Below, in pieces: positions 1 through 8,956 of a stretch of DNA of 64,000 bases (position 1 is the stretch's first letter; each line of letters opens with the position of its first letter). The position numbers and the translations under genes are program-made. Location: assembly GCF_003952505.1 (NCBI RefSeq), contig NZ_CP034450.1:2542001-2606000 (forward strand). The letters are read 5' to 3'. The notes under the pieces are model-generated. The model did no database searches. It worked only from the letters and a program-made list of their open reading frames with translations, and was not told the origin of the DNA. The DNA is from Mesorhizobium sp. M4B.F.Ca.ET.058.02.1.1. GTDB taxonomy: Bacteria; Pseudomonadota; Alphaproteobacteria; Rhizobiales; Rhizobiaceae.

Positions 1-104
1 GAAGGCTTCCTAGACAAACAATCCTCGCCGCCGGCGCATTGTCATCAAAGCGTCGCGGCATTCCTGTTCACAGCAATCAAAGACATGAAAGCGGACGAAG
101 CGAA

Positions 105-2159
105 ATGAAGAACCTGTGGAATGACGGCGACGCGGAAAAGATGGTTGCCGACTATGCCAAGAAGGGCGTCGGCCGCGACCTCGCGCTGCGCGTCTATACG
201 ACCCGGCTGCTCGGCGGCGAGCCGCGGCTGGTGCTGCATGGCGGCGGCAACACGTCGTGCAAGATCAAAGCCACGGATCTCGTCGGCGACGAGTGGGACG
301 TGCTCTGCGTCAAGGGCAGCGGCTGGGACATGGCCGTCATCGAGCCGCAAGGCCTGCCGGCGGTTAAGATGGGCGCGCTGCTCAAGGCGCGCGCGCTGGA
401 GAGGCTCTCCGACGAAGACATGGTGGCGCTGCAGCGCGCCAACCTCATCGACCCCGGCTCGCCCAATCCCTCGGTCGAAACGCTGCTGCACGCCTTCCTG
501 CCGCACAAATTCGTAGACCACACGCATTCGACCGCCGTCCTCGCCATTGTCGACCAGGAAGACAGCAAGGCGCTGGTTGGAAAAGTGTTCGGCGAAAAGA
601 TGGGCTACGTGCCCTACATCATGCCGGGCTTCGACCTGGCGAAGGCGGCGGGCGACGTTTTCGATGCCGACCCCAGCGTCGAGGGCCTGATCCTCGACAA
701 GCACGGCATCTTCACCTTCGGCGACGATGCCAGACAGGCCTACGACCGGATGATCCATCATGTGACCGTCGCCGAGGAGTATGTCGCGAAGAACGGCAAG
801 CCGAAGACGGCAAAGGCGGCCCTGCCGGCTCGACTTGCCAAGCCGGCCGACATCGCGCCCGCGCTGCGCGGCGCGGTGGCGGTGGCGCGCGGCGAAGGCC
901 GCTTCGATCGCATGATCAGCGACTTCCGCACCTCCGATGCGATCGTCGATTTCATCAATTCGGCTGACATCGCCGACTATGCCGGGCGCGGTGTCTCGAC
1001 GCCGGATCTCTCGATCCGCATCAAGACCGGTCCGATGGCGGTGCCGGCGCCGGACGCCGACAAGATCGGCGACTACAAGGCGGTCGTCCGCGGCCATGTC
1101 GAGACCTTCGCCAAGGACTATCGCGCCTATTTCGAGACCAATGACGCACTGGACGACGTCAAGCGGACCATGCTCGATCCGATGCCGCGCCTGACCTTGG
1201 TGCCAGGCCTCGGCATGTTCGGCCACGGCCGCACGCTGAAGGAGGCCAGGATCGCCTCCGACGTCGGCGAGATGTGGATCGAGGCGGTGCGCGGCGCCGA
1301 GGCCGTCGGCCATTTCCACCCGCTGTCCAAGGCCGATCTCTTCCCGCTCGAATACTGGTCGCTGGAACAGGCCAAGCTCGCCTCCAACAAGCCGAAGCCG
1401 CTGACCGGCCAGGTGGTGCTGGTGACCGGCGGCGCCGGCGCGATCGGCGCGGCGACGGCGAAGCTGTTCGCCGACAATGGCGCACATGCCGTCATCGTCG
1501 ACCTCGATGCGGCCAAGGCCGCGGAAGCGGCGAAGAGGGCCGGCAACGGCTCGATCGGCGTCGGCGCCGACATCACCAATCCGGCCGAACTGCGTGCCGC
1601 CTTCGACCGGGCAGTCGCCGTCTATGGCGGCCTCGACATCCTCGTCTCCAATGCGGGCGCGGCCTGGGAAGGCCGCATCGGCGAGCTCGACGACGCTACG
1701 CTGCGCAAGAGCTTCGAGCTCAATTTCTTCGCCCACCAGTCGGCGGCGCAGAACGCCGTGCGCATCATGCTGGAACAGGGCACCGGCGGCGTGCTTTTGT
1801 TCAACACGTCCAAGCAGGCGATCAACCCGGGGCCGAAGTTCGGCGCCTATGGCATACCGAAGGCGGCGACGCTGTTTTTGTCGAGGCAATATGCGCTGGA
1901 CTACGGCGCGCAGGGCATCCGCTCGAACGCAGTCAATGCCGACCGCATCCGCTCGGGTCTGTTGACCGACGCCATGATCGCCAGCCGCTCGGGCGCGCGC
2001 GGCGTGTCGGAGAAGGAATACATGTCCGGCAATCTGCTCGGCCAGGAAGTGACGGCCGAGGACGTGGCGCAGGCCTTCCTGCACCAGGCGCTGGCCGATC
2101 GAACCACCGCCGATGTGACGACGGTCGACGGCGGCAACATCGCCGCGGCGCTGCGGTAG
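105..2159 (+). CDS. Bifunctional class II aldolase / short-chain dehydrogenase (RhaD-like)
   Basis: A 684-residue two-domain cytoplasmic enzyme. The N-terminal half (about 20-260) is a class II aldolase/adducin domain with the zinc-binding pair H139-T-H141 and a further His near residue 200. The C-terminal part (about 435-684) is an SDR domain with the NAD(P)-binding motif TGGAGAIG at 441-448 and the catalytic Y582-x3-K586. This architecture is known from rhizobial RhaD-type proteins, which cleave a ketose 1-phosphate to DHAP and lactaldehyde and then oxidise or reduce the aldehyde. The start chosen is ATG 105 (MKNLW), because the longer reading frame from 39 adds an atypical basic tail. Upstream partners lie outside the window, so rhamnose or fucose as substrate is inference; a methylthio- or deoxy-sugar is possible given mtnK-mtnA 7 kb away. 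Confidence 0.88.
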   Translation: MKNLWNDGDAEKMVADYAKKGVGRDLALRVYTTRLLGGEPRLVLHGGGNTSCKIKATDLVGDEWDVLCVKGSGWDMAVIEPQGLPAVKMGALLKARALERLSDEDMVALQRANLIDPGSPNPSVETLLHAFLPHKFVDHTHSTAVLAIVDQEDSKALVGKVFGEKMGYVPYIMPGFDLAKAAGDVFDADPSVEGLILDKHGIFTFGDDARQAYDRMIHHVTVAEEYVAKNGKPKTAKAALPARLAKPADIAPALRGAVAVARGEGRFDRMISDFRTSDAIVDFINSADIADYAGRGVSTPDLSIRIKTGPMAVPAPDADKIGDYKAVVRGHVETFAKDYRAYFETNDALDDVKRTMLDPMPRLTLVPGLGMFGHGRTLKEARIASDVGEMWIEAVRGAEAVGHFHPLSKADLFPLEYWSLEQAKLASNKPKPLTGQVVLVTGGAGAIGAATAKLFADNGAHAVIVDLDAAKAAEAAKRAGNGSIGVGADITNPAELRAAFDRAVAVYGGLDILVSNAGAAWEGRIGELDDATLRKSFELNFFAHQSAAQNAVRIMLEQGTGGVLLFNTSKQAINPGPKFGAYGIPKAATLFLSRQYALDYGAQGIRSNAVNADRIRSGLLTDAMIASRSGARGVSEKEYMSGNLLGQEVTAEDVAQAFLHQALADRTTADVTTVDGGNIAAALR

Positions 2160-2205
2160 GCAACCTGCCATGGACCCCTACTGTCATGCAGGGGTTCATA
2201 GGGGA

Positions 2206-2335
2206 ACGCTGGCGCCGCCCCTCATCCGCCTGCCGGTGTCCTCTCCACGTATAGTGACGGGGAGAGGGACGCTGTCGCCGACGGTTTCGCCAATCACCAG
2301 TTGAGGGGCGGCAGCGACTTTAGCGACCTCGCCAC
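2206..2335. repeat. Mosaic intergenic palindromic repeat, copy A
   Basis: The spacer between the aldolase and ddl holds a structured repeat: a GCCGCCCCTCATCCGCC block, a hairpin around TATAGTGACGGGGAGAGG, then GTCGCCGACGGTTTCGCC. The same blocks recur at 3588-3622 and 4951-5090, the last in inverted orientation. I recognise the pattern as a dispersed noncoding repeat of the mosaic kind common in Mesorhizobium genomes. No ORF is supported here. Confidence 0.75.
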
Positions 2336-2423
2336 CACGACTTGAAAACTGTCGTCGTCGGAAGCGATTGCCGAAATTCCGCTTCAATCTATTCCTTGAA
2401 CCGCTTGCAAGGTGGAGACGTTC

Positions 2424-3494
2424 ATGGCCGCGAACAGACTGCGTATTGCCGTGCTCTTTGGCGGGCGTTCGGCCGAGCATGACGTTTCGATGCTTTCGGC
2501 GACCAATGTCATGCGCGCGCTGGCGCCGGCGAAATATGATGCGGTTCCGATCTTCGTCAGCCGCGAAGGAAAATGGCTGCTCAGCCGTTTCGAGGACGGC
2601 ACGCTGTCGGCACCTTCGGGCGACACGGAGATTTGCCTGGTGCCGGGCGGACACGGGCGGATGCTGGCGATCCCGGCCGAGGGCGCGCCCTACGCGCTGC
2701 CAGATATCGATATCCTGTTTCCCGTCCTGCACGGCCTGCACGGCGAGGACGGCGCGGTGCAGGGGCTGGCGGAAGTGGCGCAGGTGCCGCTCGCCGGCTG
2801 CGGCATCCTGGGCTCCGCGACTGCGCTCGACAAGGACATCGCCAAGCGGCTGCTGAAAGCTGCCGGCCTACCAGTCGCGCGGTCGGTTACCATCGTTCCC
2901 GACGCGACGCCCGCCTTTGCGGAAGTCGCGAGTGCGCTCGGGCTGCCGGTCTTCATCAAGCCGGCGCGCCAGGGCTCGTCGGTCGGCGTCAGCAAGGTCT
3001 CCAGCGAAAGCGATTACCAGACCGCACTCGCCGAAGGGTTCAAGCACGATGGCAAGCTGCTGGCGGAAGAGTTCATCCGCGGCCGCGAAATCGAATGCAG
3101 CGTGCTGGAGGACGCAAAGGGCGGATTGTTCGTCTCCCGCCCCGGCGAGATCGTGCCGGCCGAGAGCCATGGCTTCTACAGCTATGACGCCAAGTACATC
3201 GATAAGGATGGGGCGGCGCTGAAGGTGCCGGCCGAACTGCCGCTGGAGATCGAGCAAGCCATGCGCGACATGGCCGCAAAGGCCTTCCGCGCGCTCGGCT
3301 GCGACGCCATGGCCCGCGTCGATTTCTTCGTGACGCCGGGCATGGGCTTCGTCGTCAACGAGCTCAACACCATTCCCGGCTTCACCGACATCAGCATGTA
3401 CGCCAAGGCGATGGCGGCGAGCGGCGTCAGCTATCCGGAAGTCATCGACCGGCTGGTGGCGCATGGGTTGGCGCGCGCCGGAAGAGTGGGCTGA
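2424..3494 (+). CDS. ddl: D-alanine--D-alanine ligase
   Basis: A 356-residue ATP-grasp ligase that joins two D-alanines for peptidoglycan precursors in the cytoplasm. The N-terminal motif GGRSAEHDVS (residues 13-22), a central ATP-grasp domain with KPARQGSSVGVS, and the C-terminal VNELNTIPGFT metal/substrate loop are all intact, and the length is normal. The start is ATG 2424, six bases after GGTGGAG; a GTG at 2412 is in frame but would lie inside that ribosome site. It stands alone, away from the division cluster where rhizobia keep ddlB with murC and ftsZ, so it is probably the second (DdlA-type) paralogue; that last point is inference. Confidence 0.93.
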   Translation: MAANRLRIAVLFGGRSAEHDVSMLSATNVMRALAPAKYDAVPIFVSREGKWLLSRFEDGTLSAPSGDTEICLVPGGHGRMLAIPAEGAPYALPDIDILFPVLHGLHGEDGAVQGLAEVAQVPLAGCGILGSATALDKDIAKRLLKAAGLPVARSVTIVPDATPAFAEVASALGLPVFIKPARQGSSVGVSKVSSESDYQTALAEGFKHDGKLLAEEFIRGREIECSVLEDAKGGLFVSRPGEIVPAESHGFYSYDAKYIDKDGAALKVPAELPLEIEQAMRDMAAKAFRALGCDAMARVDFFVTPGMGFVVNELNTIPGFTDISMYAKAMAASGVSYPEVIDRLVAHGLARAGRVG

Positions 3495-3587
3495 GAGCGG
3501 GCTGCAAGCAGGAGAGCGGCCCTGGATGCCACTCTCTTCCGAGCACGAAAGAGGTCGCGTTGGCTAGAACGGTCTCAAGCAAGACGG

Positions 3588-3622
3588 TTTCTCCCCGTAT
3601 AGTGACGGGGAGAAAGACAGCT
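3588..3622. repeat. Mosaic repeat, left half split by the insertion sequence
   Basis: TTTCTCCCCGTATAGTGACGGGGAGAAA is a near-perfect hairpin matching the core of repeat copy A. It stops abruptly at the left end of the insertion sequence (3623). The expected continuation, TTCGCC...TTTCGCCAA, resumes at 4952, directly after the right end. The IS therefore landed inside this repeat. Confidence 0.7.
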
Positions 3623-4950
3623 TGTCCGAACCGGATAGATAGGTAACAGAATGGACCGATTGCATAGGTGACAGTTTTCTCCCTCGCCGGAGGACCCGGC
3701 GATGGTTTGGCGAGAGACTGGCATCATGGACGAGCGGCTTCGTTTTGTAGTGGATTGCCTTTCTGGCGAAGAGACGATGAGCGAGCTTTGTGCGGCCTAC
3801 GGAATTTCGCGCAAGATCGGCTATAAATGGCTGGGTCGCTACCGGGAGTTTGGCCCGGAAGGTTTGCACGATCGGCCGCGAGCGCCGCTCAATCATGGCC
3901 GTGCGACAGCCCTTGATCTTGTCGAGCGGATCGTGGCGGCGAAGGAGACGCATCCGCTGTGGGGGCCCAAGAAGATCGTGGCGCGGCTCAAGCGCGCGGC
4001 TCCCGACTTGATCTGGCCGTCGGCCTCGACGGCAGGCGCTATCCTTGCACGGCATGGGCTTGTCAGCGCCCGCAAGCGGACCCGGCTGCGGGCCTGCGGC
4101 AATGGACCTTGGCCGGAGCCGCAAGGGCCGAACGCGGTGTGGACCGGCGATCACAAGGGCTGGTTCCGGACCCGTGACGGGTGGCGTTGCGAACCGTTGA
4201 CGGTGATGGATGCGTCGAGCCGCTACTTGCTGGCGCTCGAAGCGACCGGCTCGACGGCGGATGCCGAGGCCTGGCCGGTATTCGAGCGGCTGTTTGAGGA
4301 GCATGGCCTGCCGGACCGGTTCCGAAGCGACAATGGCCCGCCCTTCGCGTCGGCCGGTGTCACCGGGCTGACACCGCTTGCGGTGCGCTTCATCAAACTC
4401 GGCATCGCCCTGGAGCGGATCGCGCCCGGCAAACCCCAGCAGAACGGGCGCCACGAGCGCTTTCATCTGACCCTGTTGCCGCTGGCCGAGGCACCGGAGG
4501 CCGACAGGGCGGCCCAGGGCCACGCCTTCGAGGCCTTCCGGCGCAGCTACAATGAAGAACGTCCCCATGAGGCGCTAGGCATGGACACTCCAGCCCAGCA
4601 TTACAGATCCTCCCGGCGCGCCATGCCGACGATGCCGCCCGAGCCTGATTATCCGGCCGAGGCCGCGGTCCGTCATGTACGCCACAATGGCGAGATCAGG
4701 TGGAACGGCGGCTTCGTCTATGTCTCGCAGGCACTGGTTGGTGAAGCTGTCGCGGCCGCCCAAACCGAGGATGGTCAATGGGCTCTTTCCTTCCATGCAC
4801 ACCAGCTCGGCATCATCGACACAAGGCGTATGACGCCTGTCCGCTGCAGCGCCGCGCTAACCAATCCGCTTGGCGCTGCAGCGGACAAATAGGGGGAGAA
4901 CTGTTACCTATGTATCCGGTTCAAACTGTTACCCATCTATCGGCTGGACA
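3623..4950 (+). mobile_element. Complete IS481-family insertion sequence
   Basis: A 1,328-bp element bounded by imperfect terminal inverted repeats: the left end begins TGTCCGAACCGGATAGATAG and the right end, read inward on the minus strand, begins TGTCCAGCCGATAGATGGG. Each end carries two spaced copies of a CTGTTACCTATSTATC-type motif (3625-3682 and 4900-4950), as expected for transposase binding sites. It contains one intact transposase gene and lies within an intergenic mosaic repeat, so no gene is disrupted. I could not resolve a clear target-site duplication. Confidence 0.88.
3702..4892 (+). CDS. IS481-family transposase
   Basis: A 396-residue DDE transposase. An N-terminal helix-turn-helix (TMSELCAAYGISRKIGYKWL, about 25-44) precedes an rve integrase core with the catalytic triad D150 (WTGDHKGWF), D210 (RFRSDNGPPF) and E252 (NGRHERFH). 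The frame is uninterrupted and the triad complete, so the element may still be active. The start MVWRETGIMDERLRF is the usual one for this family. The large minus-strand frame over the same bases (3564-4568) is a shadow. Confidence 0.95.
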   Translation: MVWRETGIMDERLRFVVDCLSGEETMSELCAAYGISRKIGYKWLGRYREFGPEGLHDRPRAPLNHGRATALDLVERIVAAKETHPLWGPKKIVARLKRAAPDLIWPSASTAGAILARHGLVSARKRTRLRACGNGPWPEPQGPNAVWTGDHKGWFRTRDGWRCEPLTVMDASSRYLLALEATGSTADAEAWPVFERLFEEHGLPDRFRSDNGPPFASAGVTGLTPLAVRFIKLGIALERIAPGKPQQNGRHERFHLTLLPLAEAPEADRAAQGHAFEAFRRSYNEERPHEALGMDTPAQHYRSSRRAMPTMPPEPDYPAEAAVRHVRHNGEIRWNGGFVYVSQALVGEAVAAAQTEDGQWALSFHAHQLGIIDTRRMTPVRCSAALTNPLGAAADK

Positions 4951-5090
4951 CCTTCGCCGGCGATTTCGCCAACCATAAACGTTGCAGAAAATTGCGCTGC
5001 GGGCGCGGCCAGCTCTCTTCTCCCCGTTTACGGGGAGAAGGTGCCGGCAGGCGGATGAGGGGCGGCGCCAACGTTGCTAATGTCGCCAAA
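4951..5090. repeat. Mosaic repeat, right half, with inverted copy of the palindromic block
   Basis: CCTTCGCCGGCGATTTCGCC resumes the repeat interrupted by the IS. It is followed by TTCTCCCCGTTTACGGGGAGAA, a perfect hairpin, and then GGTGCCGGCAGGCGGATGAG, the reverse complement of the block that opens copy A. With 3588-3622 this forms one element with inverted outer blocks. It fills the spacer downstream of the substrate-binding protein gene, and its hairpins could act as 3' transcript stabilisers. Confidence 0.7.
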
Positions 5091-5160
5091 AGCGTGCAGC
5101 AGTTGGGAGTCGGAAGCGCGTCGCATCAATGCCATCAGAGGCGACGCGCCTAGACCAGAA

Positions 5161-6213
5161 CTACTTGGCGTTCGGGTTCGGCATCCAGGCCGGCATGGCG
5201 ACATCGGCATGGGCGAACTGCGGCAGCTTGGCCGACAGGTCCTCCATGTTCTTGATGTCCTTGTCGACGAGCTCCTTCTGGGTGATCAGCGTCGGCGGCA
5301 CGATGACGTTGTGGCCGGGATCCTCGCCGGCGAGCAGTTGCGCCAGCGCGCGCACCGAGACCTGGCCGACGACGGCCGGGTTGGTGGCTGCGGTGGCGGC
5401 CCAGGCGCTGTCCGGCTCGCGCATCGCGGAGATGTCAGAGGTCGAGATGTCGGCCGAGTAGATCTTGACGGCCTTGTTCAGACCCGCCTCGTCGACGGCG
5501 ATCTTCACCCCCTTGGCGAATTCGTCATAGGGGGCGAACATTACCTTTATGTCGGGATGCGCCGACAGCACCGAGCGTGCCTGGTTGGCGACGGAGTTGG
5601 CAATCGGGTTGTCGAGCGTGCCGAACATGGCGACCTCGTTGATGCCCGTATGCTTCTTCTTCACGTCGACCCAGGTCTCGTTGCGGCGGTCGAGCGGCGC
5701 GATGCCGGCGACGTAGACATAGCCGGCCGTCCAGCTGTCGCCATTGTCCGTGACCGCCTGCTCTAGCGCGAGACGGGCAAGGTCGCGGTCGGACTGCTCG
5801 ATCTGCGGGATCTTCGGGTTCTCGACATTGACGTCGAAAGCGACGACCTTGATGCCGGCGTCGACCGCGCGCTGCGCGGCATCCTTCATCGATTCCGTCA
5901 GGCCGTGCTGGATGATGATGCCCTGCACGCCGAGCGCGATGGCCTGGTCGACCATGTCGGCCTGAAGGGCGGCGTCCTGGCGGCTGTCGAGCACGCGCAG
6001 GTCGACGCCAAGCGCCTTGGCCTGCGCCTCGACGCCCGAGAGATAGGCCTGGAAGAAGTCGCCGGTCGACAGATAGCGCACCAGCGCGATCTTGACGCCG
6101 GGCTTGTCGAACGGCGCCGGTCTGTCGGCGGCAAGAGCCGGGACCTGCATCAGCATCGTGGCGCCCGCAAGCCCGAGCGCCACCTTCCCCAGAAGTCTTC
6201 TTGTGATGTTCAT
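5161..6213 (-). CDS. ABC sugar importer, periplasmic substrate-binding protein (putative methylthioribose)
   Basis: A 350-residue periplasmic binding protein of the ribose/galactose type (Peripla_BP_4). A signal peptide covers about residues 1-29, with a twin-arginine-like TRRLLGK and cleavage near ALAAD. The mature part has the alternating Rossmann pattern of the family (VKIALVRY, QGIIIQHG, IKVVAFDVN). ATG 6213 is chosen because it follows GGAGGAAAACGAC; the GTG at 6228 lies upstream of that site. It is the last gene of an ATPase-permease-binding-protein operon (33 bases after the permease) divergent from mtnK-mtnA, which makes methylthioribose or a related 5-deoxypentose the best guess for the ligand. 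The family is certain; the ligand is inference. Confidence 0.9.
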   Translation of the reverse strand: MNITRRLLGKVALGLAGATMLMQVPALAADRPAPFDKPGVKIALVRYLSTGDFFQAYLSGVEAQAKALGVDLRVLDSRQDAALQADMVDQAIALGVQGIIIQHGLTESMKDAAQRAVDAGIKVVAFDVNVENPKIPQIEQSDRDLARLALEQAVTDNGDSWTAGYVYVAGIAPLDRRNETWVDVKKKHTGINEVAMFGTLDNPIANSVANQARSVLSAHPDIKVMFAPYDEFAKGVKIAVDEAGLNKAVKIYSADISTSDISAMREPDSAWAATAATNPAVVGQVSVRALAQLLAGEDPGHNVIVPPTLITQKELVDKDIKNMEDLSAKLPQFAHADVAMPAWMPNPNAK

Positions 6214-6246
6214 GTCGTTTTCCTCCACTGTTTTGACCGGTCGAAC

Positions 6247-7242
6247 CTATCTCCCGCCCCTGCCGGAAAGGGCGAAGGTGAAGACAAGGGCGACGACGAG
6301 AACGCCGCCCTTGACGAAATCCTGCGTGTAGTAGGGCGCGTTCATCATCGTCAGGCCCTGTAGCAGTACCCCTACGAAGACCGCGCCGACGGCCGTGCCG
6401 AAGGCGTTTGGCTTGGCCGCGCCAAGCACCGCGTAGCCGATGAGCGCGGCCGCCACCGCGTCGAGCAGCAGATTGTTGCCTGAGGCAATGTCGCCACGGC
6501 CAAGCCGGGCGGCGAGCAGGATGCCGCCGATCGCGGCAAAGACGCCCGAAATGACATAGGCCCAGATCTTGTAAGCCTTGACCGGCGCGCCGGCGAGTTC
6601 GGCCGCGCGCTCATTGCTGCCGACGGCATACATCATGCGGCCGAAGCGCGTGTATTCGAGGAAGAACCAGATCAGCAGCGCCAGCACAATCAGCACCACG
6701 ACCGACACCGGAACGAGGTTGGGCACGAAGAAATCGAAGCGATGGCGTCCGAGCGCCAGGAAGGCTTCGCCGAACTTGCCGTTGGCGACCGAGCCGTCGG
6801 GCATGGTCATGCCGGTGGCGATCGAGCGGCCTTCGGTTGGGATGCGCTGCAGGCCGACGAGCAGGAACATCATGCCGAGCGTGGCGAGCAGGTCGGGCAC
6901 CCGCATGTAGACGATCAGCCAGCCGTTGATCAGGCCGACGGCGGCGCCGATCAGCAGGCAGACGACGACCGCGACGACGGCGTTCTGTTCCAGCACCACC
7001 ATGACATAGGCGGCCGCCATCATGGCGCTGGTGGCCACCGAGCCGATCGACAGGTCGAAGCCGCCGACCACCAAGGTAGCCGTGACGCCGAGCGCCAGCA
7101 CGCCAGTGATGGCGACGGACTGGAAGATGAAGACCGCGCTCTGCGGCGACACGAAACCGTCGGCGGCGACCGCGAAATAGGCGATGAGACCGAACAGAAG
7201 GACGATGAAGCCGTAGCGGATGGCATGGTCACGCAACATCAT
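6247..7242 (-). CDS. ABC sugar importer, permease (RbsC-like)
   Basis: A 331-residue integral membrane protein of the ribose/xylose permease family (BPD_transp_2). It is almost entirely hydrophobic, with roughly 8-10 membrane segments and the family block VVGGFDLSIGSVATSAMMAA near residue 60; GGDLS-type motifs there are typical of RbsC. It forms the membrane channel for the binding protein at 5161-6213 and the double ATPase at 7309-8820. The 66-base gap to the ATPase gene and 33-base gap to the binding-protein gene support one transcript. Confidence 0.92.
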   Translation of the reverse strand: MMLRDHAIRYGFIVLLFGLIAYFAVAADGFVSPQSAVFIFQSVAITGVLALGVTATLVVGGFDLSIGSVATSAMMAAAYVMVVLEQNAVVAVVVCLLIGAAVGLINGWLIVYMRVPDLLATLGMMFLLVGLQRIPTEGRSIATGMTMPDGSVANGKFGEAFLALGRHRFDFFVPNLVPVSVVVLIVLALLIWFFLEYTRFGRMMYAVGSNERAAELAGAPVKAYKIWAYVISGVFAAIGGILLAARLGRGDIASGNNLLLDAVAAALIGYAVLGAAKPNAFGTAVGAVFVGVLLQGLTMMNAPYYTQDFVKGGVLVVALVFTFALSGRGGR

Positions 7243-7308
7243 GCAGCGCTCTCCGGCGCCGTTGCCATGTCAGTCCAACGCATCCCTGCTCCATTCCTGT
7301 CCATGATC

Positions 7309-8820
7309 TCACGCCGCGCTGTGCAGCGGGCCGCCCGCCACTTCGGCAAGCAGCCGCTCGAGATCGATGTCTTCGTTCCTGTGTTCGCCGACGATCGTCT
7401 GCTCCGACATGACCAGGATGCGGTCGGCCGTCTCCAGCGCCTCGTCGAGCTCAGTGACGAAGAGCAGCGTGGCGCGGCCGTCGGCGCTCGCTCGGAGCTT
7501 GGCGGCGATGTCGCGCCGGGCCGAGATGTCGACGCCCTGAAACGGTTCGTCGAGGATGAACAGTTTTGCATCCTGCGACATCCAGCGGCCGACCATCACC
7601 TTCTGCTGATTGCCGCCCGAAAGTGCGGAAAGCTCATCCTTCTCCGAACGGCAGACGATGGCGAGCTCGTCGATCTGCCGGCGTGCGACGATGCGTTCGG
7701 CGCGCCGCTTCATGATGCCGAAGCCTGACATGCGCTTGAGGAACGGCAGGCTGATGTTGCGCTCGATGTTGAAGCCGCCGACGATGCCGCTGGTGACGCG
7801 GTCCTTGGCAACAAGGAAAACGCCGGCCGCGATCGCCTCGCCTGCCGATGCCGGCGCATAGGGCTTGCCGTCCATGGTCATGGTTCCGGACAGCGGCCGG
7901 CGCACACCGAACAGGGTTTCGGCCAGCGCCGTCTTGCCGACGCCGACCAAGCCGGTGATCGCGACCACCTCGCCGGCGCCGAGCGTCATCGAGATCGGCT
8001 TCGACCCTTGCGCGATCCGCAGGCCTTCCGTGTTGAAGACAGCGCGCGCCGAGCTTCTCGCGACCACCAGGTCGAGATGGATCTTGCGGCCGAGCATGGC
8101 GTTGACGGCGCCCTCATAGTCGAGCGGCTTGGTGTCGAACAGGCCGCTCACCACGCCGTCGCGCATCGAGACGATGCGGTCGGCGAGCCGGCGGATGTCG
8201 GACATGCGATGCGAGATGTAGAGGATCGCCACCGCTTGCTCGCGCAGCCGGTCGATGAGCTGGAACAGCCGGTCGGCCTCGGCGCTGGACAGCGACGAGG
8301 TCGGCTCGTCGAGGATCAGCACTTTCGGCCGGTGCGCCATGGCCCGCGCGATCGCCACCATCTGCCGGTCTGCCAGCGAGAGATCGCTGACCCGGGCCTT
8401 GAGGTCGATGGCGAGCCCCATGCGATCGGCGACGGCCCTGGCCTCGCGGCGCACCCGGCCGGCATTGAAGAAGGTCGGCACGCCGCTGCCGCTCAGGCGG
8501 TCCAGCGTCAGATTGGTGGCGACGTCGAGGTCGGCGACGACGCCGTCATTGATGTTCTGATGCACGGTGACGACGCCGGCGCGGATCGCCTCGGCCGGCG
8601 TGTTCGGCGCGAAGTCCTCGCCGGCGAGATGCATCGTGCCGCCGCCGAGCTCGTAGACGCCGCTGACGATCTTGACCAGGGTGGATTTGCCGGCGCCGTT
8701 GGCGCCCATCAGCACGGTGACTTCGCCCGCATGCAAGTCGAGCGAGATGCCGCCAAGCACCTCGATATGGCCAAAGGACTTCCTTAGGCCGTCCACGCGG
8801 AACACGGCACCAGTGCCCAT
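7309..8820 (-). CDS. ABC sugar importer, duplicated ATPase (RbsA/MglA-like)
   Basis: A 503-residue protein with two fused nucleotide-binding cassettes, the normal form for CUT2 sugar importers. Cassette 1 has Walker A GANGAGKS at 39-46, a degenerate signature (LSLAD) and Walker B VLILDEPTSSL. Cassette 2 has a divergent Walker A (GLVGVGKTA), as usual in this family, but a good signature (LSGGNQQK) and Walker B LFILDEPFQGVD. ATG 8820 follows GGGAGGAATGA. It is the first gene of the importer operon, directly downstream of the shared palindromic operator at 8857-8885. Confidence 0.93.
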   Translation of the reverse strand: MGTGAVFRVDGLRKSFGHIEVLGGISLDLHAGEVTVLMGANGAGKSTLVKIVSGVYELGGGTMHLAGEDFAPNTPAEAIRAGVVTVHQNINDGVVADLDVATNLTLDRLSGSGVPTFFNAGRVRREARAVADRMGLAIDLKARVSDLSLADRQMVAIARAMAHRPKVLILDEPTSSLSSAEADRLFQLIDRLREQAVAILYISHRMSDIRRLADRIVSMRDGVVSGLFDTKPLDYEGAVNAMLGRKIHLDLVVARSSARAVFNTEGLRIAQGSKPISMTLGAGEVVAITGLVGVGKTALAETLFGVRRPLSGTMTMDGKPYAPASAGEAIAAGVFLVAKDRVTSGIVGGFNIERNISLPFLKRMSGFGIMKRRAERIVARRQIDELAIVCRSEKDELSALSGGNQQKVMVGRWMSQDAKLFILDEPFQGVDISARRDIAAKLRASADGRATLLFVTELDEALETADRILVMSEQTIVGEHRNEDIDLERLLAEVAGGPLHSAA

Positions 8821-8856
8821 TCATTCCTCCCTGACCCCGACGCTATGGGCTATATC

Positions 8857-8885
8857 GGCAATTGTCAACACGATTGACAATTGCC
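8857..8885. promoter_or_regulatory. 29-bp palindromic operator with divergent sigma70-like promoters
   Basis: Perfect 12-base arms, GGCAATTGTCAA (8857-8868) and TTGACAATTGCC (8874-8885), flank a 5-base spacer. Each arm holds a TTGACA -35 box facing outward. On the plus strand TTGACA 8874-8879 is followed 17 bases later by TAGCTT, towards mtnK. On the minus strand TTGACA is followed 17 bases later by TAGCGT, towards the importer. A bound repressor would cover both -35 boxes and shut both operons together. No regulator gene lies next to it. Confidence 0.8.
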
Positions 8886-8956
8886 AGCATGCTTCCTAGC
8901 TTGGCCCCGCCGCCATGCCTCCTTTATGTTCGGAGCGCATAAGCGAGAGGATGATG

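Noticed and set aside
45..2171. 708-codon open frame on the minus strand opposite the aldolase/dehydrogenase
   Set aside because: Antisense shadow; the plus-strand frame has two intact enzyme domains.
3623..4950. Clear target-site duplication of the insertion sequence
   Set aside because: The flanks AGACAGCT and CCTTCGCC do not give an unambiguous direct repeat, so none is reported.
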